From: Rummeliibacillus pycnus_A | GTDB lineage: Bacteria > Bacillota > Bacilli > Bacillales_A > Planococcaceae | Reading direction: 5' to 3' | Assembly: GCF_044359855.1 (NCBI RefSeq) | Contig: NZ_CP132291.1 | Span: 4,278,001-4,342,000, forward strand | DNA: 64,000 nt | Shown: positions 55,416 to 62,437 of the stretch, one piece after another | Numbering within the stretch: position 1 is the first letter of the stretch | Layout: each line of letters begins with the position of its first letter | The notes under the pieces: model-generated | Told to the model about the DNA's origin: nothing | Databases searched by the model: none | The model's input: only the letters and a program-made list of their open reading frames with translations | Made by a program: the position numbers and the translations under genes

Positions 55416-55748
55416 ATGAGTCAAAAAGAACCTATTGAATTTATTAAAAAAGCTGGGGGCAGTATTGTTTCAAAAAATATAATAAATGAAACAGGAAAAT
55501 TGAAATGGATATTGAGAGAGAAATCAATGGATACAGTGGATAATGGTTGGAGATTTTTTTCAGAAATTGATGATGATGATTACATTAATAATCCTGATAA
55601 TTTAGTAGTATGTGATTTTAATACCGTAGCAAATATTGAACCAGCCATTCTGGGAATATACGGACTACCAGTAGGTAGTGACTTACAATTAGTTTCTGAA
55701 AATGGAAAAATAAGATTTGTTGATAATTTAACTGGTAAAGAAGTTTGA
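55416..55748 (+). CDS. Orphan DUF2185 immunity-like protein (first copy)
   Basis: 110 residues. GGSIVSKNIINETGKLKWIL, DNGWRFFSEIDDDDY and IEPAILGIYGLPVGSDLQL are the DUF2185 (Imm33-like) pattern. AAGGATGG lies upstream of the ATG. A paralogue sits at 58313; both follow the text CAATTTTAATGATTTAAA or CGAATTTTAATGATTTAAA, apparently the end of a lost related toxin. Confidence 0.7.
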   Translation: MSQKEPIEFIKKAGGSIVSKNIINETGKLKWILREKSMDTVDNGWRFFSEIDDDDYINNPDNLVVCDFNTVANIEPAILGIYGLPVGSDLQLVSENGKIRFVDNLTGKEV

Positions 55749-55800
55749 TGGTCATTAATTAGTTTTTATTTCAACTTAATTGATAGTTTGATGTAGAATA

Positions 55801-55851
55801 AGAAAATCTAAAGACGGAGCGTTTGAGCCGGGAGGATTTGCTAATAAATAA
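55801..55851 (+). pseudogene. Toxin-tip C-terminal stub (GGFANK)
   Basis: Sixteen codons RKSKDGAFEPGGFANK then stop, 14 nt before the next immunity start. GAFEPGGFAN-type endings are common in polymorphic toxins. Confidence 0.5.
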
Positions 55852-55865
55852 AAAGGAGAAGTAAG

Positions 55866-56333
55866 ATAAAAATAAATGATGCGGTTTTTGGTGAGCTTGA
55901 ATATGATTTTGTGTGGTCAAAGGATACTAGCATTAACTTTTTGGGCCATGAAGTTGAGATAGCGCTAATGGTAAACGGTGCTGAGGATGGTAAGTATGAT
56001 AAAGAACAATATGTAGCATATACTTCACTTATGCAAAATTGGGAACAGTTACAACAAAGCTTTTTGCAATCAATATTAGACTATTACAAACAAGAGCGTC
56101 AGGACCTAGGTTATGATATTGAAGTAAATGAAAACTATCCATTAGTTAAAACAACTAATGAAATATTAGAAATGATAAGTTTAGATGGGATAGTTGTTCC
56201 CTATGCAGGTGCTTTTGACGGTCGGGATATTGGACTTACATTTAATTGTACATGGGATATAGAAAATGGGCTAGGGATTCGTTTATTAAATGAAAAAGTA
56301 GCTGAAGTAGGTTACCAGGATGTTGCTATTTAA
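55866..56333 (+). CDS. Orphan DUF6985-like immunity protein, ATA start
   Basis: About 155 residues if begun at ATA 55866: KINDAVFGELEYDFVWSKDT, DKEQYVAYTSLMQNWEQLQQ and TWDIENGLGIRLLNEKVAEV, the DUF6985/DUF2004-like pattern. The ribosome site AAAAGGAG is 7 nt before ATA, where an ATG is expected, so a G-to-A change has probably crippled it. A GTG at 55911 would drop conserved residues. Confidence 0.6.
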   Translation: MKINDAVFGELEYDFVWSKDTSINFLGHEVEIALMVNGAEDGKYDKEQYVAYTSLMQNWEQLQQSFLQSILDYYKQERQDLGYDIEVNENYPLVKTTNEILEMISLDGIVVPYAGAFDGRDIGLTFNCTWDIENGLGIRLLNEKVAEVGYQDVAI

Positions 56334-56335
56334 AA

Positions 56336-56425
56336 AGTTTTGGTGCCATGTACCCGAACAATTCTGAAAATAAGCTATAAAAAAAGTCTTTAATCTCTAC
56401 CGAGGTTGAAGACTTTTTAAGTACG
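56336..56425 (+). repeat. Array spacer/terminator repeat F
   Basis: AGTTTTGGTGCCATGTACCC to TCTCTACCGAGGTTGAAGAC and TTTTTAAGTACG. Confidence 0.75.
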
Positions 56426-56433
56426 ATTTATAT

Positions 56434-56562
56434 ATCCAATCGAAACATATAACTAAATATCGACATCGATAACCGATTCATATGGTAAATGGTGAAGCCT
56501 ATTCACGTGCAAAGTGGGTGTCATATGGATTAGGAAGCGTTATGGCTTCTGTAATATGGTAA
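56434..56562 (+). repeat. Degenerate pretoxin anchor R5
   Basis: Starts ATCCAATCGAAACATATAAC, later TCACGTGCAAAGTGGGTGTC and GGCTTCTGTAATATGG. An old, diverged and truncated copy of the anchor, with stops in frame. Its toxin tip is missing and the next gene is an immunity gene. Confidence 0.7.
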
Positions 56563-56606
56563 AATTTCCAGTGAAAAGGTAAGTCTGGAGGAGGGAAAGT
56601 AAGCTA

Positions 56607-57083
56607 ATGAAATTATATTTTTTAGAACCAGAAGTATCAGGTGGTCATGGTGAACATACCATTTATGGAACAGAGCAAGATATTGAAACAGAGGGTATAC
56701 CAGGAAAGGTAAAATATTTGCATTATGAATTTGAAGGATGTCTAGGAGATGACTTATTAGAGTCAACACCAGCTTTCATTGTATCAAGTAAACTTCAAAC
56801 AGAATTAGAGAAAAGTAATACTAAAGATTACAAACTGGAAGATTGTTTAATCACTACGTCTGATGAGTTTAAAGAAATGTATCCAAATAAAGAAATTCCT
56901 ACATTCAACAGATTTATTCCACTAGGTAAAATTGAAGTAGAAGGAGAGAAATTCAAAAATTGGTCAGGACATCATTTCTGTTTATCACCAAAAGGAGAGT
57001 TAGTTGTAACTCAAGAAGCGTTGGATTTATTAAAAAGAGTTTCAATAGATAATAGTTATATTACACCCCTAACACAGGAGTAA
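56607..57083 (+). CDS. Orphan immunity protein, Imm43-like
   Basis: 158 residues. MKLYFLEPEVSGGHGEHT, LHYEFEGCLGDDLLES and FKEMYPNKEIPTFNRFIPLG are the Imm43 pattern. GGAGGAGGG upstream of the ATG. It stands directly after the degenerate anchor R5 with no tip, so the cognate toxin has been deleted. Confidence 0.75.
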   Translation: MKLYFLEPEVSGGHGEHTIYGTEQDIETEGIPGKVKYLHYEFEGCLGDDLLESTPAFIVSSKLQTELEKSNTKDYKLEDCLITTSDEFKEMYPNKEIPTFNRFIPLGKIEVEGEKFKNWSGHHFCLSPKGELVVTQEALDLLKRVSIDNSYITPLTQE

Positions 57084-57213
57084 ATTATAAAATCTTAGAC
57101 ATATAAACAATCTTTATCTCATCCCTATAAAATTAGTTCTAATAAAAACTCATTCCTATCACAATGCTATTATAAATGAGCAAAATTCATTAAGCCTTCA
57201 TGTGAGCAAATGA

Positions 57214-57294
57214 AAAAAATTATATGAACAGTTAAAGCAGAAAGTTAGAGAAAATCCAGATATGCTATATAAAGATTATTGGAGGAAGCAATAA
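57214..57294 (+). pseudogene. Toxin-tip C-terminal stub
   Basis: KKLYEQLKQKVRENPDMLYK then DYWRKQ and a stop that overlaps the ATG of the next gene (TAATG). The GGAGGAAG coding Trp-Arg-Lys supplies that gene's ribosome site. Confidence 0.55.
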
Positions 57295-57860
57295 TGAGAT
57301 ACTTTAAGTTGCTAAAAGACTATTCTAACGAGAGGGAGATATTTTGTTTATGTGAAAATACTTTTGGTTGGGAACAATATGAATTATCAGAAGGAAAGCA
57401 AATCAGTAATTGGGATGAGAAAATAACTTTCTATTACAATCCAATTGAAGGTAATCTGGCACCAGATTATATCCATAATAATTTATCATGGTTTATAGTT
57501 TCCCCACTGTTTGAAACGATATTAAACGAGATTGATAATGGTGGGGTGCAATTCTTGCCAATAAATATAATAAATAAAGAAAACGATAGTTCAATACCTG
57601 GATATTCAATAGCAAATGTGGTTAATGTGATTGAAGCTATTAACTACGAAAATTCAACATATAGTGTATTTGAATTAGATGATGATAAATTTTATGATTT
57701 TACCAAATATGCGTTAAATGAAAATGAAATAAAGGGTAAACATATATTTAAGTTAAAAGGTGATGAAATTCCGATATTTGTATCGGAATTAGTGAAAGAA
57801 TTAATAGAAAAAAATAATATTACTGGTTGTGACTTTCTTGAAGTTGAAGTAACCCTGTAA
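57294..57860 (+). CDS. Orphan immunity protein, Imm11-like
   Basis: 188 residues from ATG 57294. MRYFKLLKDYSNEREIFCLC, then PDYIHNNLSWFIVSPLFETI and GVQFLPINI, and later KHIFKLKGDEIPIFVSE fit the Imm11 (DUF1629) family. The toxin is reduced to the stub whose stop overlaps this start. A terminator follows 12 nt after the stop. Confidence 0.65.
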   Translation: MRYFKLLKDYSNEREIFCLCENTFGWEQYELSEGKQISNWDEKITFYYNPIEGNLAPDYIHNNLSWFIVSPLFETILNEIDNGGVQFLPINIINKENDSSIPGYSIANVVNVIEAINYENSTYSVFELDDDKFYDFTKYALNENEIKGKHIFKLKGDEIPIFVSELVKELIEKNNITGCDFLEVEVTL

Positions 57861-57871
57861 GCATCTTAGCT

Positions 57872-57905
57872 TACCCTTAGAACAATTTCTAAGGGTTTTA
57901 TAATA
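57872..57905 (+). terminator. Rho-independent terminator
   Basis: ACCCTTAGAA-CAAT-TTCTAAGGGT then TTTATAAT. Confidence 0.7.
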
Positions 57906-57924
57906 GGAAGAGGGGTGAATAAAC

Positions 57925-58060
57925 AGTATTTAAACCAGAGTTGAAGGCTTTTTAAATACGATTTATATTAATTTGAAAAGCTTAAGTGTTATTCATAAAC
58001 GGAGAAAACTGGTAATGTATGCAAGATTAACGGAAACATTATTGATGTAAGAGGTCGATT
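57925..58060 (+). repeat. Truncated array spacer repeat (G) and anchor lead-in
   Basis: AGAGTTGAAGGCTTTTTAAA then TACGATTTATATTAATTTG and AAACTGGTAATGT, the text that normally leads to an anchor. The anchor itself has been deleted and sequence of another toxin follows. Confidence 0.6.
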
Positions 58061-58199
58061 GTCACAAGTGATGTTTTTAAGAACATTAAACTAAAAATAA
58101 ATGAAAGAACAAATAGTGCAGCAGAAATTGCAATATTGACTCTATGTCAAGAAGTATTAAAAAACGCACAAATGAAGGAAATGATTTAAGCGTAAAATG

Positions 58200-58316
58200 T
58201 TTAGAAAACGGTCGAATTTTAATGATTTAAATAAATTTGGATATTCATTAAAGCAAATAATTGAAGAACGTGGAACTGAGGGTATGAAAAGAGTCATAGA
58301 GGCGGCGATTAGTTGA
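58200..58316 (+). pseudogene. Toxin-tip C-terminal stub
   Basis: SNFNDLNKFGYSLKQIIEER then GTEGMKRVIEAAIS and stop, overlapping the TTG start of the next gene by 4 nt. Its beginning resembles the text before the first DUF2185 gene. Confidence 0.5.
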
Positions 58317-58633
58317 AAAAGAGTAGTGGATTAGGTGGTAGCGTTGTATCAAATAATATTTCACAAAATATAGGGGAATTAAAATGGTGTATTAAAGAAC
58401 AACCAGTAAATGATCTTGATAATGGATGGAGATTTTTGTCTGATATTGATACTGAGGAATTTCTGGCAGACGCATCGAATATGTCAATTTGCGATTGGGG
58501 AACGATTATTGAAATAGAACCTGCAATAATGAATATTTTTAATATGCCAATTGGAACAGATATCACCTTACTAAGTGAAAATAATAGAAAGTATTTTGTT
58601 TATACTGAGTCGGGAGAAAAGGTATTTTTTTAA
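58313..58633 (+). CDS. Orphan DUF2185 immunity-like protein (second copy)
   Basis: 106 residues from TTG 58313. GGSVVSNNISQNIGELKWCI, LDNGWRFLSDIDTEEF and IEPAIMNIFNMPIGTDITLL align throughout with the gene at 55416, with clear divergence. The start is weak; its ribosome site would be AGGCGGCG in the stub. It probably guards against a relative of the same toxin. Confidence 0.65.
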   Translation: MKKSSGLGGSVVSNNISQNIGELKWCIKEQPVNDLDNGWRFLSDIDTEEFLADASNMSICDWGTIIEIEPAIMNIFNMPIGTDITLLSENNRKYFVYTESGEKVFF

Positions 58634-58650
58634 GAAAATATATTAGTGAC

Positions 58651-58740
58651 TAAAGTTTTGGTGTCATACACTCTAATAATTCTGAAAATAACCTACAAAT
58701 GAAGTCTTTAATCTCTACCGAGGTTGAAGGCTTTTTAAAT
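58651..58740 (+). repeat. Array spacer/terminator repeat H
   Basis: TAAAGTTTTGGTGTCATACA to TCTCTACCGAGGTTGAAGG and CTTTTTAAATAC. Confidence 0.75.
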
Positions 58741-58845
58741 ACTATTTATTAATTCGAAAAGCTTAGAGTGTTATACATATAAAGTAAAACTGGTAAGGTT
58801 ATAGATGAAACTGTATCAAACTACTCTCAAAATAATGCCGTCCTC

Positions 58846-58905
58846 CATCCAGTAAAAACGGTAGAGAGCACAATCCAAGCGATAGCCCACCCAATCTAAA
58901 CATAT
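58846..58905 (+). repeat. Truncated pretoxin anchor R6, right end of array
   Basis: CATCCAGTAAAAACGGTAGA to AGCCCACCCAATCTAAACAT, identical to the first 50 or so bases of R1, then unrelated sequence. Preceded by an in-frame lead-in (KTGKVIDETVSNYSQN), the best preserved trace of the ancestral toxin before the anchor. Confidence 0.85.
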
Positions 58906-59110
58906 GATTAAATTGTTGAACAACAATTTTTAGGAAAAATGCTTATCTATGTTTATATTTCGAAGAGGAAGAGATGTACTCAAAAGGTAAACGAGCAGTT
59001 TTGTTTAAATGAAAAAAATAATAATTTTTAATGCATATGCTTTTAACTCACTATTGACAATCTAAAGAATAATTATTATCCTTTAAATTGTGTTAATGAA
59101 TTCAATATAT

Positions 59111-59176
59111 TTTCGTATAACTCCAATAATATGGTTTGGAGGTCTCTACCAGGAACCGAAATTCCTGATTACGAAG
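59111..59176 (+). promoter_or_regulatory. Adenine-type purine riboswitch aptamer
   Basis: P1 TTCGTA/TACGAA, P2 CTCCAA/TTGGAG with loop TAATATGG, junction GTCTCTACC, P3 CAGGAA/TTCCTG with the CCGAAA loop. Junction base after CCTGA is T (GATTACGAA), the U74 that selects adenine over guanine. Confidence 0.85.
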
Positions 59177-59221
59177 AAACTACAAGATTTGTAATTTCTT
59201 CGTAATCAGGATTTTTTTTAT
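59164..59221 (+). terminator. Riboswitch-controlled terminator
   Basis: CCTGATTACGAAGAAA pairs with TTTCTTCGTAATCAGG, then T8. The 5' strand overlaps P3/P1 of the aptamer, so bound adenine should prevent the terminator and turn the gene on. Confidence 0.8.
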
Positions 59222-59259
59222 TCTGTTTTAAAATATAAAAACTATATTTGGAGGTCAAA

Positions 59260-60252
59260 ATGAACTTTTTAAGTTTGCCAAAAATCGAACTTCACTGTCA
59301 TTTGGATGGGAGTGTTAGGACTGAAACAATTATTGATATTGCCCATAAAGAAGGAATCCAGTTACCCTCTTTTGATGAGAAAGAGTTGAAAAATGAGCTG
59401 ATTGCTCCTTTGGAATGTGATTCTCTTGATGAATATTTAAAAAGATTTTCACTTCCTAATTTAGTCATGCAGTCCAAGGAGAGCTTAAAAAGAATTACTT
59501 TTGAGCTTTTTGAGGATGCAGCAAGGGAAAATGTGAAATATTTAGAGGTCAGATTTGGACCATTACTGCACACATTAAAAGGGCTAGATGTTGAAGAAAT
59601 CATTCAAAGCGTTATAGAAGGTATGAGGGAAGCAGAACGTTATTACGAAATAAAGGGTAATGTTATTCTTTCTTGCTTGAGATCAATGTCTGTTGAAAGT
59701 GCATTTGAGGTGGTAGAAAAGGGAAAAAAATTCTTAGGAAAAGGTGTAGTAGGGATTGATCTATGTGCATCAGAAGAAGAAGGTTTTTGTGGAAGATTCA
59801 TAGAACCAATTGCATTAGCCAAAGAATATGGCTATAGAGTAACAATTCATGCTGGAGAGACGGGTATAGGTGAAAACGTCCTAGAAGCTGTTGAATTGTT
59901 GGGTGCTGAAAGAATAGGACATGGAGTATTTATTAAAGATTGTGCTGAGGCTTATAAGGAAGTAAAAGAAAGACAGATAGTACTTGAAATGTGTCCGACA
60001 AGTAATGTCCAAACCAAAGCTGTCCAAAATTATTCTGAACATCCAATATATAAGTTCCATGAAGATGGAATAAAAGTGACAATCAGTACGGATAACAGAA
60101 CAGTATCTGATACTACCATGTCTAAAGAATTTCATTTGGTTAACAATGAATTTAATATAAGCGAAGAGGATTACCGACAAATATTTTTAAATAGTGTAGA
60201 AGCATCCTTTGCCGACAAAGAAACCAAAGAATGGTGTATAGCACAATTTTAA
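59260..60252 (+). CDS. add: Adenosine deaminase
   Basis: 330 residues from ATG 59260 (TTGGAGGTC at 5-8 nt). Converts adenosine to inosine in purine salvage. Zinc and catalytic residues are in order: IELHCHLDG (His12, His14), TIHAGETG (His, Glu), ERIGHGV (His) and ISTDNRTVS (Asp-Asp region). Length is normal. Controlled by the adenine riboswitch directly upstream, the same pairing as in Vibrio vulnificus add. Confidence 0.9.
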   Translation: MNFLSLPKIELHCHLDGSVRTETIIDIAHKEGIQLPSFDEKELKNELIAPLECDSLDEYLKRFSLPNLVMQSKESLKRITFELFEDAARENVKYLEVRFGPLLHTLKGLDVEEIIQSVIEGMREAERYYEIKGNVILSCLRSMSVESAFEVVEKGKKFLGKGVVGIDLCASEEEGFCGRFIEPIALAKEYGYRVTIHAGETGIGENVLEAVELLGAERIGHGVFIKDCAEAYKEVKERQIVLEMCPTSNVQTKAVQNYSEHPIYKFHEDGIKVTISTDNRTVSDTTMSKEFHLVNNEFNISEEDYRQIFLNSVEASFADKETKEWCIAQF

Positions 60253-60302
60253 AAGAAAATTTGTTTAAGTAAAAACTTTTTTTATTCAAAAATTAATCAA
60301 CT

Positions 60303-60352
60303 ATTTTTTAACCCCGTTCTAAATTTAGAACGGGGTTATGCTTGCTTGATCT
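60303..60352. terminator. Bidirectional terminator, copy of that at 17064
   Basis: AACCCCGTTCTAAATTTAGAACGGGGTT hairpin with ATGCTTG; the next 30 nt also match the copy at 17064. Confidence 0.75.
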
Positions 60353-60481
60353 TTTAAAATTAAATAACTTTATTGCCTTTTAACAATTTTCTCGGTATTG
60401 TAAGCGAGAAATTAAGCTTTTTCTTTCAAAATGCTAGTCAGTTGTCGGTTTATTCTATAATGAATTATAGTCTAACTTTAA

Positions 60482-60548
60482 CCTGGCGCTATCCTTGAAA
60501 AAAGGATAAGTGCTCATTTTTCAGTTAAGGGCCATATAATTAAACAAC
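60482..60548 (+). repeat. Dispersed hairpin repeat, copy
   Basis: CCTGGCGCTATCCTT-GAAA-AAAGGATAAGTGC, then TTTCAGTTAAGGGCCATATA. Confidence 0.6.
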
Positions 60549-60734
60549 ATCTTTAAAGAAAACTAGATATTTGTTTTGAATCATAGATGATATTTTGAAT
60601 AATTGTGTTTTCAATATTCCTTTACAGGAATATTCCTCGTTAGGTATAATCAATTCAACAACAGGGCAATACTACTAGGTGATGATGTAGATGTGCTTTA
60701 AACCGAAGACCATCACTTTGACGAGGTGAGCAAC

Positions 60735-61079
60735 ATGTCAGGAAAGATTCCGGGCGCGAACATGACGACGCTGAACGCTTTGTCTGAACCAAATCGTATG
60801 AATATCGTCGAACTCTTGCGTGACGGTCCACTGACAGTTGGGGAAATCGCTGACCATCTGGGATTGAGGCAGCCCCAAACTTCGAAGCATCTAAAAGTGC
60901 TAAGTGACAACGGGATTGTGGAAGTGCAAGCCGAAGCTAACCGCCGTATCTACAAGCTTCGGCCCGAACCCTTCCAAGCGCTGGATTCTTGGATACAATC
61001 CTTCCGGAGCGTAATGCAAGAAAGGTTCGACAATCTAGATGATTATTTGAAGGAATTGCAGAACAAGGAAAAACAATAA
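60735..61079 (+). CDS. ArsR family regulator
   Basis: 114 residues from ATG 60735 (GAGGTG at about 7 nt). Winged helix: LNALSEPNRMNIVELLRDGP and GEIADHLGLRQPQTSKHLKV. No metal-binding Cys pair is apparent. The type that pairs with SRPBCC proteins; here the SRPBCC gene follows at 27 bp and both are more GC-rich than the surroundings, so they were probably acquired together. Confidence 0.85.
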   Translation: MSGKIPGANMTTLNALSEPNRMNIVELLRDGPLTVGEIADHLGLRQPQTSKHLKVLSDNGIVEVQAEANRRIYKLRPEPFQALDSWIQSFRSVMQERFDNLDDYLKELQNKEKQ

Positions 61080-61106
61080 AATCATTCATGATAAGGAGGA
61101 ATTAAA

Positions 61107-61622
61107 ATGTCAAACAATGAAATGTTATCGAGAGTAGAGAATGATCGAGTATTGGTACTGGAGCGCGTTTTTGATGCACCACGCGAACTCGTATTCAAGA
61201 TGTTTAAAGAACCGGAGCATTTGAAACGCTGGTGGGGGCCGAGGGGCTGGGAGATTCCAGTCTGCACCATCGATTTCCGTCCAGAAGGCATTTGGCACTA
61301 TTGTATGAAGTGTGTCGATCAGAATTTGGGTGAATTTTTTGGCATGGAATCCTGGGGTAAAGGGGTTTATAAGGAGATTATCGAGCCGGAGAAAATCGTC
61401 TACACTGATTACTTTTCGGATGCAGAAGGCAATTCGAATGACTCTATGCCGTCAACTGAGATTACATTGGAATTCATCGATATGGGTGGAAAGACAAAGC
61501 TGATAAACCGTGCTGAATATGTTTCCGAAGAGGCACTTAAAACTGTTATGGACATGGGCATGCTACAAGGCATCAGCGAAACTTGGGACCGTTTGAACGA
61601 ATTAGTGGAATCGGTGAAGTAA
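61107..61622 (+). CDS. SRPBCC/AHSA1 protein
   Basis: 171 residues. Helix-grip fold: VFDAPRELVFKMFKEPEHLK, RWWGPRGWEIPVCTIDFRPE and a long C-terminal helix ISETWDRLNELVESV. Ligand unknown. Second gene of an operon with the ArsR regulator (AAGGAGGAAT before the ATG). Confidence 0.85.
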   Translation: MSNNEMLSRVENDRVLVLERVFDAPRELVFKMFKEPEHLKRWWGPRGWEIPVCTIDFRPEGIWHYCMKCVDQNLGEFFGMESWGKGVYKEIIEPEKIVYTDYFSDAEGNSNDSMPSTEITLEFIDMGGKTKLINRAEYVSEEALKTVMDMGMLQGISETWDRLNELVESVK

Positions 61623-61706
61623 AATTACCATATCGCTGTTGTCAGCGTTAGATAGGTTCGAGCAGTGAGTTTTGAAATTAATTTTTATAAGGGAGTGTAA
61701 ACATCA

Positions 61707-62087
61707 ATGATTAGTAAAGTTGGTCAAATCATGTTATATGTTAATAACCAAGATGAAGCAAAGGAATTTTGGACAGAAAAAGTAGGGTTTAGTGTAATTT
61801 CAGAGGAAGACAATGGTCAAGGTATGAGATGGATTGAAATTGCTCCAACTAAAGAAGCTGAAACAAGCATTATTCTCCATAATAAGGAGCTTATTGCGAA
61901 GATGTCGCCTGAATTGAACCTTGGTACACCTTCTTTAATGTTCTTCTCAAATAATTTCGATAATTTATATAGTGACTTATCAAACAAAAACGTTACAGTC
62001 GGTGAAATTGTAAATATGCCTTCAGGTAGAGTATTTAATTTTGCAGATAGTGAAAATAATTACTTTGCAGTAATGGAAAAAAAGTAA
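61707..62087 (+). CDS. VOC family protein
   Basis: 126 residues. GQIMLYVNNQDEAKEFWTEK then GMRWIEIAPTKEAETSIILH and the closing SGRVFNFADSENNYFAVME show the two glyoxalase-like modules; a Glu near the end is in the metal position. Substrate unknown. GGGAG precedes the ATG by about 12 nt. Confidence 0.8.
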   Translation: MISKVGQIMLYVNNQDEAKEFWTEKVGFSVISEEDNGQGMRWIEIAPTKEAETSIILHNKELIAKMSPELNLGTPSLMFFSNNFDNLYSDLSNKNVTVGEIVNMPSGRVFNFADSENNYFAVMEKK

Positions 62088-62108
62088 ATTAATAATCAAT
62101 TTACGAGT

Positions 62109-62142
62109 GCGATGCTTGAAAAAGCATCGCCTTTTTGTTTGT
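62109..62142 (+). terminator. Rho-independent terminator
   Basis: GCGATGCTT-GAAAA-AGCATCGC, then CTTTTTG. Confidence 0.75.
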
Positions 62143-62199
62143 TTGATTTACGAAATAGCTTGTGAAGATTTACAATTAAAGTAACTGGGTTCGTTAGTT

Positions 62200-62290
62200 C
62201 AAGAAGAACTAATTATTTGTTGGATTTAGACTATATTTTAGTTGTTCCATTAAAGGGCCAAATTGTGGAATAAGACTTCCAAACAAAGCT
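62200..62290 (+). repeat. Dispersed repeat, partial copy
   Basis: TTGTTCCATTAAAGGGCCAA then ATTGTGGAATAAG, the 3' half only, followed by text similar to that at 38479-38535 (TCAAGAAGAACTAA). Confidence 0.45.
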
Positions 62291-62437
62291 GAATATTCAT
62301 GTTAAAATCGATTTGAGATTGTGAACAAATATACTTAAACTAATGAAGCAGATGTTATCCTTTAAAGGAATTATAAAAATTCGATATTCAGTTATTTAAT
62401 TAAAGTCTAAAATTATGTTAGTGAGGTATTCAAAATA

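Noticed and set aside
46981..58740. Possible CRISPR array from regularly spaced repeats
   Set aside because: Repeats are 65-95 bp, irregularly spaced by 1-3 kb and separated by genes; there are no short uniform spacers and no cas genes.
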